Source: CAZHNW01 sp942491575
GTDB taxonomy: Bacteria > Spirochaetota > UBA4802 > UBA5550
Assembly: GCA_942491575.1 (NCBI GenBank)
Contig: CALOBT010000025.1
Coordinates: 1,860,001 to 1,924,000 of the forward strand
Direction: 5' to 3'
Length of the DNA: 64,000 nt
Both the position numbers and the translations under genes were made by a program. Below, piece after piece: positions 17,085-24,914 of this stretch. The notes below the pieces were generated by a model that saw nothing but the letters and a program-made list of their open reading frames with translations, made no database searches and had not been told where the DNA came from. Every line of letters begins with the position of its first letter. Position 1 is the stretch's first letter.

Positions 17085-19220
17085 TTATGAATTTTCAGGG
17101 ATACCCGTTTCGTATGGATTACCTGAATCGCTGCTCCATTCAAACCACCCGCCGTCAAAAACTGCCACAGTTGGCCACCCCATAAGCCATGTGTTGATCC
17201 ACGCTTCACTTCCCCTCCAGCCCGTGCCGCAATAAAAGACATTAATCTTATCTGACGTTACACCTACCTCTGCCAATTGACTCTCAATCTCATGATACTC
17301 CCTTGTAGTATGGTCAAGGTTACGGTAATTTTCCATATGATACGCATCACTTCCGCAGTTCCCGAATACCGCTCCCGGGATTCGTCCTTTTTTCTCTATA
17401 TAGTTATAGCCACTTACTTCACCGATAAATTCTCTCCAGCTTCGGACACTTACCAGATTTTTATCCGGTGATTTTAATATTTCCTTTGCTTCATCTATGT
17501 CAACTGCCAACTCTGGATGAGATGGTACAGGTGCACCAAATTCAGTTATCCCTGTTTTTGAGGTTTCTTCAGTTGTAATTTCATAACCCGCGTCAGACCA
17601 TGACTGGAGTCCGCCATTTAAAATTCGGACATCCTTGACTCCGGCATACATCATAATGAAGGCACACCTTATGGCCCCAAGATGTCCTGCGCTGCTGCCC
17701 GGGAAGAGATCATCGTTATTTGGAAATGAAAACCTGCCATATAAAATAACAGTCGTATCGTGGGCAATACCTAAACTCTCAAGGACTTCCTTCAGTTCTT
17801 CGGGAGAACGACGATTCCAGGTTTCAGGAGACTCCAGACTGTTCGTATCCACTTCTATTGCACCGGGGATATGTCCCTCATCATAGGCTCCCTTGTTGCG
17901 ATAATGGACATGACAAATGACATATTTATTATTGTCATATTCATCGGCAGCACCTGTATCAATTAATTTTTTCAGCCACTCTGCCGAAACCAGTTGCCGA
18001 TAACGCTGAAGGTGATCCATGGACAATGCCGGATCATTAGACCACTCATCTAAAAAATGATAATATGCCCTGACCCTGATGTATCCTGCTCTTTTACATT
18101 GCCGTACAACCCTGTTTATCTTTTCCTGGTCATACCCGTATACTACTAATTGATCTTGCGGCAATATCCCCTTTGAACGTACAATTTCAATCCAGTCTAT
18201 ATAATCCAGCCACTTAAAAGGAAGACTACGGGCTCCACTGATGTGTCCACCCCGCTGTTCCTCCCGTAGCTTCCATCCGTTGTAGGCCTCTACCGGTCTG
18301 ATATCAATAAGTTTAAACTCAGGAGCTGACAGGCTTTTTTGCAGCTCTATTGTTGAAATGGTGTCAACCTGTTTGTCTTTGAAGTTTTGCACCATCTGCT
18401 CCAGGGAGAGGTGTTTTCTTCCACTGGCTTTTTTATAGTCAGAAGGTATATCAAATGCTCCTTCACGGATGCCCTGATAGATGCCTGCAATGATATTGCC
18501 TAAAAAATCTCCATGAGTAGCTATTCGATCTTCAAGATAATCAGCAACCGATATTGATTGATAAGAGAGATTCAGACCATAAATGTCATTGATAACATCG
18601 GTTAGCTGTTGTTGAGTTACTGGATCGCCGCAAAGATTATAAACTTGATTATTGAGGCTGTCATCAATTATTAAATTTATATAGGCCGATGCAAGCTCTT
18701 CTCTGGAGGTATAGGCACAGCGACCATCACCGCCACTATTAGCAATTTTGCCTTTTTTTTTATAGACATCAATTGATTCCATATCGGCATCAATGTAGAG
18801 TCCATTTCTGCCGATAACCCACTCCAAACCACTTTCCCGAACATCAATCTCTGTTTGTCTGTTTGATTGTATGATTGCATCAAAATAACATTTTCCTTCT
18901 ATCCCATAAATACTGGTATAGATAATCTTGCGCACACCAGCAGCTTTTGCTCCCCGTATAACATTGCGGTGTTGCTGAATTCGTTTATCCGGATGATCCA
19001 TTCCAGAAATCACCAATACTACATCTATACCCTGAAATGCAGACTGAAAGTCTTCCAGATTATTATAATCACCTTTTCGAATTTCGACTCCAAGATCCAG
19101 TGCCTTTTCCGGTGTCCGCACAATACCAACGACGTTTTGCTTACCGATTTTTTGAACAGCCTTTAAAACAATCGCCCTGCCAAGATGGCCACTCGCTGCG
19201 GTAATACCAACTTTAATCAT
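17085..19220 (-). CDS. NmrA-like NAD(P)-binding domain fused to three rhodanese domains (EanB-like)
   Basis: A 711-residue fusion. Residues 1 to about 260 are an NmrA/YtfG-type Rossmann domain (VGITAASGHLGRAIV dinucleotide motif, YTSIYGIEGK). Three rhodanese domains follow, at about 285-410, 412-550 and 570-711. Only the last has an active-site Cys (YCGTGWRGS, Cys664). In the first two the loop reads VYGYDQEK and LYGRFSFP, so they are structural. EanB of green sulfur bacteria is a multi-domain rhodanese that inserts sulfur into hercynine; the CGT loop here is compatible with it. The fused dehydrogenase-like domain is the odd part. GAGGG precedes the ATG. It is the first gene of the operon with egtD, sufS and sufE. 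Confidence 0.82.
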   Translation of the reverse strand: MIKVGITAASGHLGRAIVLKAVQKIGKQNVVGIVRTPEKALDLGVEIRKGDYNNLEDFQSAFQGIDVVLVISGMDHPDKRIQQHRNVIRGAKAAGVRKIIYTSIYGIEGKCYFDAIIQSNRQTEIDVRESGLEWVIGRNGLYIDADMESIDVYKKKGKIANSGGDGRCAYTSREELASAYINLIIDDSLNNQVYNLCGDPVTQQQLTDVINDIYGLNLSYQSISVADYLEDRIATHGDFLGNIIAGIYQGIREGAFDIPSDYKKASGRKHLSLEQMVQNFKDKQVDTISTIELQKSLSAPEFKLIDIRPVEAYNGWKLREEQRGGHISGARSLPFKWLDYIDWIEIVRSKGILPQDQLVVYGYDQEKINRVVRQCKRAGYIRVRAYYHFLDEWSNDPALSMDHLQRYRQLVSAEWLKKLIDTGAADEYDNNKYVICHVHYRNKGAYDEGHIPGAIEVDTNSLESPETWNRRSPEELKEVLESLGIAHDTTVILYGRFSFPNNDDLFPGSSAGHLGAIRCAFIMMYAGVKDVRILNGGLQSWSDAGYEITTEETSKTGITEFGAPVPSHPELAVDIDEAKEILKSPDKNLVSVRSWREFIGEVSGYNYIEKKGRIPGAVFGNCGSDAYHMENYRNLDHTTREYHEIESQLAEVGVTSDKINVFYCGTGWRGSEAWINTWLMGWPTVAVFDGGWFEWSSDSGNPYETGIPENS

Positions 19221-19322
19221 ATTTTCCCTCGTAAATTTCAGTGGTCAGGCTGCAATCAAGGTATCGAAAACTATAAACTATCCAGTAATCTCCAGCACAT
19301 AAAAAGTATTCCTAAAACATAT

Positions 19323-19334
19323 AAATACGTATTT
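19323..19334. promoter_or_regulatory. 12-bp palindrome upstream of the rhodanese-egtD operon
   Basis: AAATACGTATTT is a perfect palindrome about 100 bases upstream of the operon's first ATG, in the divergent gap with the histidine kinase gene. It could be an operator half-way between the two genes. No protein is assigned. Confidence 0.3.
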
Positions 19335-19367
19335 GTACCTTTTTCGATAAAATGTAATATTAATATA

Positions 19368-19396
19368 TTAGCCGGAAGTTGCGGGCATGCAAGGTT
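19368..19396 (+). promoter_or_regulatory. Promoter-like element of the recurring TTGACA-17-AAGGNT class
   Basis: TTAGCC (19368-19373), 17 bases ending in GGGCATGC, AAGGTT, then TTTTTG. TTAATATA precedes it. It faces the histidine kinase gene at 19504. The -35 deviates from TTGACA, but the spacer end and -10 half match the class very well. Confidence 0.55.
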
Positions 19397-19503
19397 TTTT
19401 TGAATTTCAGAACAGGATAACCTCCAAAAATACTATTTAAAATAATTGAATAATTAAATATTTTAAAGTAACATAAGCCTAAAACATCCTAAGAACATAA
19501 AAA

Positions 19504-21969
19504 ATGACAAAAAGAATATTATTCATCATATTCATGTTTTCTTTCGTATCAGCAAATAGTGAAACCATGATCACTATTGAAAATGATTCCGAAAAGATAA
19601 CCATTGGCAGGTATATAGAATTAATTGAGGACAAAAAGGGAATATTAACAATAAAGGATGTTTCTGCCATTACTGAGGGCTGGAAATTTTTAGACAGTGA
19701 CATTGTACATAGAGGATACTCCGAATCTGTATGGTGGTTCCGGTTAACAGTTGAAAATAAATCCAATGATGACTTATATATTGAATTCAACAGACCATTC
19801 ATACATGAAATTGATTTCTTTGAAGCCCGGGGCAAAAAGGGATACAGAACGGTACACAGTGGAGCAAAATACCCTTTTTACAACAGAAAAATAAAAGATA
19901 TAAACTTTATATTTAAAATCACAAAATCAAAGGTTCCGGCAACAGTTTATTTCAGAGTTAAGAGCTACACTCTGATCTCATATAAAATCGACATATGGAC
20001 TCACCAGGCATTTTTATCAAGATTATATGAAAAAATCGCACCGTTTTGGGCATATTTCGGACTTTTATCAGTAATGTTCCTTCTAGATTTATTTATATTC
20101 ATTTCAAACAGGGATAAAAACTATCTATACCTTGGAATTCTAATTTTATCATGGCTCTGTTACCAGACCTCCGCATACGGTTTCGGCTTCATGTATATAT
20201 GGCAGGATTCACCTGAAATAAATTTTACTGTAATGCAGATAACGATTACTTTAATAATAATTAGTGTTGGTTTATTCATTCGATCATTCTTAAAAACAAA
20301 ATCAGAATTCCCCGTTTTTCATAAAGCAATTAAATTTTATATAGCTGCGGCAATTATTATGATTCCTGTAATAATTTATAATCCGAAAGGTATACTAAAA
20401 CCTCTGTTAACACTCGGTTCTATTGCATTAACTATAAACATTTCATTTTCTATTGTAGCCCTCTTGAAAGGCAGTAGACCCGCACGTTTTCTCGTTGCAG
20501 CCTTTTCTATTAATTTCATTTCAAACATACTTTCTATTTTAATCGGCATGGGTTTCATAAGCTTCGCTTTAACAGGGGTTGAATTTACCAGGTTCGGTTC
20601 CTTATCAATAGTAATCTTTCTCACCCTTGGGGTTATTGACAACCTGAATACCATGAAAAAAAACCTTCAGAAAAATGAAGTAATAATAAAAAATAAAAAT
20701 CTCGAATTGACAAAATCGAATATGGACCTCGCTGAGACCAACGAAGAACTATCTGCTACAAATGAAGAGTTGGAGGCAATGAACTGTCAAATGGAGGATA
20801 TGTTTGTAACATTACAGCAGTCAGAAAAAAAATTCAGGACTCTCTTTGAAAATGCCGGTGATGCAATTTTTATTCACAATATTAATGGAAAAATTTTAGA
20901 AGTGAATGAGATTGCCTGTGAGCGTTTTGGCTACACCAGGGATCGATTCCCGAACATGACTTCAATTGATTTTGTAGCTCCGGAATTTGTATCAGTTTTT
21001 CCCGACATGATAAAAGATTTAACCCAGAAAGGAAATAAAATATTTGAGACAGTATATTTAACTTCTGCCGGTGTAAAAATACCCACTGAGATCAATAGCA
21101 GAATTATTGAATTCAATAGCGACCAGGCGATTCTCAGCATCGCGCGTGATATTTCTGAACGGAAAAAGACAGAGGAGATAATTATTCAAACTGAAAAAAT
21201 AATGACCCTGGGGGGCCTTGCCGCCGGCATGGCGCATGAAATAAACAATCCACTGGGAATCATTTTACAGGGAGTACAAAATTCATTACGCAGGATTTCT
21301 CCCGGCACCAAAACCAACCGTGAAGTTGCACGAAGATACAGTATTGATCTGGACAAAATGAATCATTATCTAAATGACCGTGGAATACTTAAATACCTTT
21401 ACGGAATACAGGAGGCAGCAACCCGTGCCTCAGAGATAGTAAAAAGCATGCTGGGCTTCAGCCGAAAAAGCAAATCAAAAAATGAGTCGGTAGACATTAA
21501 TAATCTTATAGAGGATACAATTGAACTTGCCTCGAAGGATTATGACCTGAAAAAACAATTTGATTTCAGGAAAATTAATATACAAAAGGAATTTGATCAC
21601 ACCATACCTGAAATAATTTGTTCCATATCGGAAATTGAACAGGTAATCCTGAACCTTCTAAAAAATTCAGCGCATGCAATGGCAGAAATAGATGATAAAT
21701 CCTTTAAACCGGAAATTAAGATTAATACATTAGTCAAAGACAATCATGCTGAATTGATTATTACAGACAACGGGCCTGGAATGAGCGAAGAAATACAAAA
21801 TCATCTCTTTGAGCCCTTTTATACTACAAAGGAAAAGGACCAGGGAACCGGACTTGGCCTCTCTGTTTCATTTTTTATAATTACTAAAAATCATGGCGGG
21901 ACATTATCGGTTGAATCTGAACCAGGGAGAGGGACTTCATTTATCATCACCCTTCCCCTCAATCAATAA
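19504..21969 (+). CDS. Membrane sensor histidine kinase, 7TMR-DISM with PAS domain
   Basis: An 821-residue two-component sensor. In order: a signal-like N-terminus (1-18); an exported 7TMR-DISM extracellular domain (about 25-175, with VWWFRLTVENKS); seven predicted membrane helices (about 180-385); a coiled coil rich in Asn and Glu (390-440); a PAS domain (445-553, FRTLFENAGDAIF); a HisKA segment with phosphoacceptor His578 in AAGMAHEINNP; and an HATPase domain with NLLKNSAHA, DNGPGM and TGLGLS. This layout is common in Leptospira and relatives. No response regulator gene is adjacent, so the partner is elsewhere. No clear ribosome site precedes the ATG; a promoter-like element lies at 19368. 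Confidence 0.92.
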   Translation: MTKRILFIIFMFSFVSANSETMITIENDSEKITIGRYIELIEDKKGILTIKDVSAITEGWKFLDSDIVHRGYSESVWWFRLTVENKSNDDLYIEFNRPFIHEIDFFEARGKKGYRTVHSGAKYPFYNRKIKDINFIFKITKSKVPATVYFRVKSYTLISYKIDIWTHQAFLSRLYEKIAPFWAYFGLLSVMFLLDLFIFISNRDKNYLYLGILILSWLCYQTSAYGFGFMYIWQDSPEINFTVMQITITLIIISVGLFIRSFLKTKSEFPVFHKAIKFYIAAAIIMIPVIIYNPKGILKPLLTLGSIALTINISFSIVALLKGSRPARFLVAAFSINFISNILSILIGMGFISFALTGVEFTRFGSLSIVIFLTLGVIDNLNTMKKNLQKNEVIIKNKNLELTKSNMDLAETNEELSATNEELEAMNCQMEDMFVTLQQSEKKFRTLFENAGDAIFIHNINGKILEVNEIACERFGYTRDRFPNMTSIDFVAPEFVSVFPDMIKDLTQKGNKIFETVYLTSAGVKIPTEINSRIIEFNSDQAILSIARDISERKKTEEIIIQTEKIMTLGGLAAGMAHEINNPLGIILQGVQNSLRRISPGTKTNREVARRYSIDLDKMNHYLNDRGILKYLYGIQEAATRASEIVKSMLGFSRKSKSKNESVDINNLIEDTIELASKDYDLKKQFDFRKINIQKEFDHTIPEIICSISEIEQVILNLLKNSAHAMAEIDDKSFKPEIKINTLVKDNHAELIITDNGPGMSEEIQNHLFEPFYTTKEKDQGTGLGLSVSFFIITKNHGGTLSVESEPGRGTSFIITLPLNQ

Positions 21970-21988
21970 TTTATTCTTCCAGGCAGGA

Positions 21989-22163
21989 TCATATATTTTT
22001 CGTTAATTTTTGTTTATTAGCATTCATTTCCTTAATAAAGCTGTCCGGCAGCGCGGTTTTATCATGATATTTGGTTGCCCAGGAAGGCATCTCTATAATA
22101 AGGGCAATAAACCTTTTCCTTTTTCAATAAGATAATAAATCTTATTGGTACCAACTTTCGGAT
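21989..22163 (-). pseudogene. Remnant of an HxlR-family transcription regulator
   Basis: Reading the minus strand from about 22163, the residues YPKVGTNKIYYLIEKGKGLL match the wing and following helix of HxlR (DUF24) winged-helix regulators. A frameshift near 22092 then gives EMPSWATKYHDKTALPDS and an end at 21989. The helix-turn-helix part is missing because a stop lies just upstream, and the frame is broken. It is therefore the C-terminal half of a dead gene. The family match rests on recalled family sequence and is fairly distinctive. Confidence 0.65.
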
Positions 22164-22180
22164 AACGGAATAATAATTAA

Positions 22181-22209
22181 TTGACAAAAATTTCAGGGAA
22201 TGCAGGACT
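22181..22209 (+). promoter_or_regulatory. Orphan promoter-like element of the recurring TTGACA-17 class
   Basis: TTGACA (22181-22186), 17 bases ending in GGAATGC, AGGACT, then TTATTT. No gene follows on the plus strand for more than 2 kb; what follows is a gene-free stretch ending in a 44-base inverted repeat. It may drive a small RNA or be left from a lost gene. Confidence 0.5.
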
Positions 22210-22214
22210 TTATT

Positions 22215-22445
22215 TAAATTTTCGCGCCAAAATCAGATAGTTTATCAATGTGTGTGCACACCACTTCCCCTACCGTTTGGAGAAAATTTAAAATTTGGGA
22301 AAATCAGAAACCTTTAGTGCAATTACAATTTTTCAAGGAGATCTACTTAATGGACTGAAATCAAAAAATGCCTGGCAAGTCTAACACTATAATTACTCAA
22401 CTTATAGATATTCTTGTTTTTCAGAATCTCTATAAGTTGATATCA
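22215..22445 (+). ncRNA. Candidate small transcript, about 230 nt
   Basis: Proposed only from context: an orphan promoter-like element at 22181-22209, no plausible gene, and a strong hairpin at the far end (22397-22440). Inside, AAGGAG (22335-22340) stands 9 bases before ATG GAC TGA, a two-codon frame. That could be a stub of a lost gene or a leader-peptide-like element. No known RNA family is recognised. Confidence 0.3.
22397..22440. repeat. Long inverted repeat ending the gene-free stretch
   Basis: TCAACTTATAGA then ATTCT on the left (22397-22414) pairs with AGAAT then TCTATAAGTTGA on the right (22424-22440), with one mismatch between the two blocks and a loop of about 8 bases. It lies 45 bases beyond the end of the minus-strand methyltransferase gene and may terminate it, or the candidate RNA from the other side. 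Confidence 0.6.
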
Positions 22446-22485
22446 TTTCAAACCTGCCGAAACAAACTGAAATCTTAAAATACCG

Positions 22486-23487
22486 TTACACAATCCCCGC
22501 CAAAATCCCTGACTGGCTCGGACCAATGAAATTGAGACGCTGAATGTCCTTAATCTCATATTTTTTCAGCATGATAATAAGCTGTTCTTCCGAGTATGAC
22601 TGCCCCTTCTCGGTGCCCACCATCATGTTGATCGAAAATAATGCGGGAAAGAGGGGACCGTCCATGGAATTATTTAAAAGAAATTCATGAATAAAAATTT
22701 TCCCACCCGGTTTCAGTGCGGATACGGCTTTCCCTATGATTTTTTCCGCATCTTCCGGACCTTCTCCGTGAAGTATATGCGAAAGCCATGCTGCATCAAA
22801 TTCCCCATGACATTGAAATTCTTCTTTAATGAAATCCCCCTCGATAAATTTTACCCTGTCAGATATTTTAAACATTTCAATGGTTTTTTCAGCAAAGGGC
22901 CTGGAAGATGGAAGGTCATAGACTTTAGCCTCGAGCCCCGGATTACTGAGACAGAAATGAACTGCGTAGGTTCCGGGGCCACCGCCAAAATCAAGAAGAT
23001 GTCTGCAGCCTGAAAGATCAATCTCCTCCGCAAGGGTTGGAGCCATTGACATGGCCAGGTTAAACATTCCCATAAGAAAGCTTTCCCTTTCTATATCGGT
23101 TGCCTCACTCGACCTGGTTCTGACAGGTTTGCCGCTGATAACTGCTTTGTCCATATCTCTCCATGATTCAAGCAAATTATGATGGTGCATTATAATATAT
23201 CCGATATAGTCCGGAGATGTTTTTGAGAGATACCGGCCGGCTGCGGGAGTGTTTGAATATTCCCCCTCTTCATGAATAAGAAGTTCCATTGCGGTCAGGG
23301 CATTGAGCAGAATGGAAACACCGCGCAAATCACCGCCAACCTTCCTGCAGATCTCTTCTGCAGACAGAGGTCCGGCGTCGGCAATTGTAAAAAGATCAAG
23401 TTTGACTCCAGTGTGAAGAGTGCAGGTTTGCCAGTAATATGAGGACGTTTTCAGGAATTCTTCTTTGTTCCATTCCCGGGAATTCAT
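22486..23487 (-). CDS. SAM-dependent O-methyltransferase with dimerisation domain
   Basis: A 333-residue methyltransferase of the hydroxyneurosporene / acetylserotonin O-methyltransferase family. Residues 10-95 are the winged-helix dimerisation domain (LHTGVKLDLFTIADAGPLS). Residues 150-333 are the Rossmann domain with LLDFGGGPGTYAVHF (SAM site), the acidic residue in VYDLPSS, LSHILHGEGP and LKPGGKIFIHEFLL. The substrate is unknown; in bacteria such enzymes modify small phenolic or polyketide compounds or act in cofactor pathways. It is alone on its transcript. A promoter-like element of the recurring class lies about 90 bases upstream. Confidence 0.88.
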   Translation of the reverse strand: MNSREWNKEEFLKTSSYYWQTCTLHTGVKLDLFTIADAGPLSAEEICRKVGGDLRGVSILLNALTAMELLIHEEGEYSNTPAAGRYLSKTSPDYIGYIIMHHHNLLESWRDMDKAVISGKPVRTRSSEATDIERESFLMGMFNLAMSMAPTLAEEIDLSGCRHLLDFGGGPGTYAVHFCLSNPGLEAKVYDLPSSRPFAEKTIEMFKISDRVKFIEGDFIKEEFQCHGEFDAAWLSHILHGEGPEDAEKIIGKAVSALKPGGKIFIHEFLLNNSMDGPLFPALFSINMMVGTEKGQSYSEEQLIIMLKKYEIKDIQRLNFIGPSQSGILAGIV

Positions 23488-23573
23488 GGCACCTCCATTT
23501 TTCGTCCAGAAATAAATCTTCCGGTCAGTTCAGGATACAAAAATTTTTAATTTAAAAGATTGAACACAAAAAA

Positions 23574-23602
23574 AATTTTACATGCCTGAAACTTATTGTC
23601 AA
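23574..23602 (-). promoter_or_regulatory. Promoter-like element of the recurring TTGACA-17 class
   Basis: On the minus strand: TTGACA (23602-23597), 17 bases ending in GGCATGT, AAAATT, then TTTTTT. It faces the O-methyltransferase gene at 23487. Confidence 0.6.
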
Positions 23603-23690
23603 CATATTCTGATTCTGCAAGGGTAAGGAAGTTAAAATCATGCACCCTTTTTTCAGCTTTAACAGGAAAGAGTTAATGAATATAAAATAA

Positions 23691-24653
23691 TTAAGATTGC
23701 TTTATGATCAAATCCCCGTGAAACATTTCATCAACAACTTTCACATAATGATTCTCGTTCTGTATATTTTTAATCTTTTTTCTTATTTTGCTGCTGTTTT
23801 CAAAAGACTCACTCAGGTACATCCAGAGATTTTTCATTTTATCCGTAAGATGAGCCGGACCGGAAAGCACTTCAGAATATTTACGGAGTAGAGCCTCCTG
23901 AAAATAATAGATCCTTTCGATCATTTCGGGTTCGTCGGTGACTCTGTCAAACTTTATTCTTTCAATTAAAAATGGATTCTGCAGAACTCCCCTGCCAATC
24001 ATCCAGCGATTCACTCCGGGAAGTCTTTCTTTTAATCTATTATATGCATCGAATGATTTTATATCTCCATTATAGACAACGGGAATCTTCAGAGAATCAA
24101 TACATTTTTCAAAGGCATCAATATTTACATCGCCGTCATACATTTGATCTGCAGTCCTGGCATGAATTATAATTTCAGAAAGATTAAACCTGTTAAATAC
24201 CGGTATCAGTTTAAATATTTCATCGGAAGACTTCATTCCCAGGCGCACCTTAATTGATAAAGAAGATTTCAGCTCCGGAATTACTTTTTCAAGAAATTGT
24301 TCGACCTTCTCAGGAAAGGGAATCATCCCGGCGCCCCTCCCCTTTTTTACCGCCATGGGATATGGGCATCCAAGATTCCAGTTAATATTTTCATATCCGT
24401 TATCAAAAAGAAGATTTGCCAGTTCAATAAAGTTATCCGCATTTTCTGTTAATATCTGCGGATAAATTATGCTATTTTTATTTTCTTCTACTTCAAACTC
24501 TCTTACGTATGATGCTTTTAATCGCTCAAAACCCTTTGTTGTCAAAAAGGGAGCAACTATAAAATCAAATCCTTCAAAAAACTGCGGAAAGATCTCTCTG
24601 AAAACTTTATCAGTAGTTCCTTTAACCGGTGCAAGATAAAATAGATTTTTCAT
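23691..24653 (-). CDS. tRNA-dihydrouridine synthase family protein
   Basis: A 320-residue flavoenzyme of the Dus family. FYLAPVKGTTDKVFR is the family opening. NWNLGCPYPMAVKKGRGAGM near residue 95 holds the catalytic Cys, and KVRLGM, IIHARTADQMYDG and VVYNGDI line the FMN site. MIGRGVLQNPFLIERI closes the barrel. It reduces uridines in tRNA with NADPH; which position is modified cannot be told. ATG at 24653 is chosen because GAGGAA lies 9 bases upstream and the homologous start fits; a longer frame to 24743 has no support. It is monocistronic on the minus strand. Confidence 0.88.
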   Translation of the reverse strand: MKNLFYLAPVKGTTDKVFREIFPQFFEGFDFIVAPFLTTKGFERLKASYVREFEVEENKNSIIYPQILTENADNFIELANLLFDNGYENINWNLGCPYPMAVKKGRGAGMIPFPEKVEQFLEKVIPELKSSLSIKVRLGMKSSDEIFKLIPVFNRFNLSEIIIHARTADQMYDGDVNIDAFEKCIDSLKIPVVYNGDIKSFDAYNRLKERLPGVNRWMIGRGVLQNPFLIERIKFDRVTDEPEMIERIYYFQEALLRKYSEVLSGPAHLTDKMKNLWMYLSESFENSSKIRKKIKNIQNENHYVKVVDEMFHGDLIIKQS

Positions 24654-24837
24654 TGAATAAACTTCCTCTACCCTGATATATAAATCATTTTTTAAATTAT
24701 TTTCCAGGAAAACCGGGAATTCAGGACACTGCTGATTACGCAAATAAAATTCAAGCAGTAATGCATATTGAGTACTGCAACCTGAATTGGGCCCTGCTAA
24801 TATTCAATCTCTTTTATTCAGACGAAATGTTAATATA

Positions 24838-24866
24838 TTGACAAAAAGCCGCAGTCATGCAAGAAT
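24838..24866 (+). promoter_or_regulatory. Promoter-like element of the recurring TTGACA-17-AAGGNT class
   Basis: TTGACA (24838-24843), 17 bases ending in TCATGC, AAGAAT, then TTTTTAG, preceded by TTAATATA. The predicted leader before the GTG at 24915 is about 40 bases. It drives the radical SAM-metK pair. Confidence 0.65.
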
Positions 24867-24914
24867 TTTTTAGATTTCACAGGAAAGTTAAAAATCAGAC
24901 ACAGGACAACTGCA

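Larger units (their letters stand above)
21970..22485. other. 516-base intergenic region: decayed gene, orphan promoter, candidate small transcript
   Basis: No intact gene is visible. From left to right it holds the HxlR remnant on the minus strand (21989-22163), a 9-bp hairpin CAATAAGAT/ATCTTATTG (22125-22147) inside it, an orphan promoter-like element (22181-22209), a ribosome site followed by the two-codon frame ATG GAC TGA (22335-22358), and a long inverted repeat (22397-22440). Confidence 0.55.

Noticed and set aside
22368..22475. A 35-codon ORF (MPGKSNTIITQLIDI) across the long inverted repeat
   Set aside because: No good ribosome site; half of it is encoded by the inverted repeat, so it is probably chance.
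24867..24914. SAM riboswitch for the radical SAM-metK operon
   Set aside because: The predicted leader is only about 40 bases and shows no stems; no known SAM riboswitch fits.
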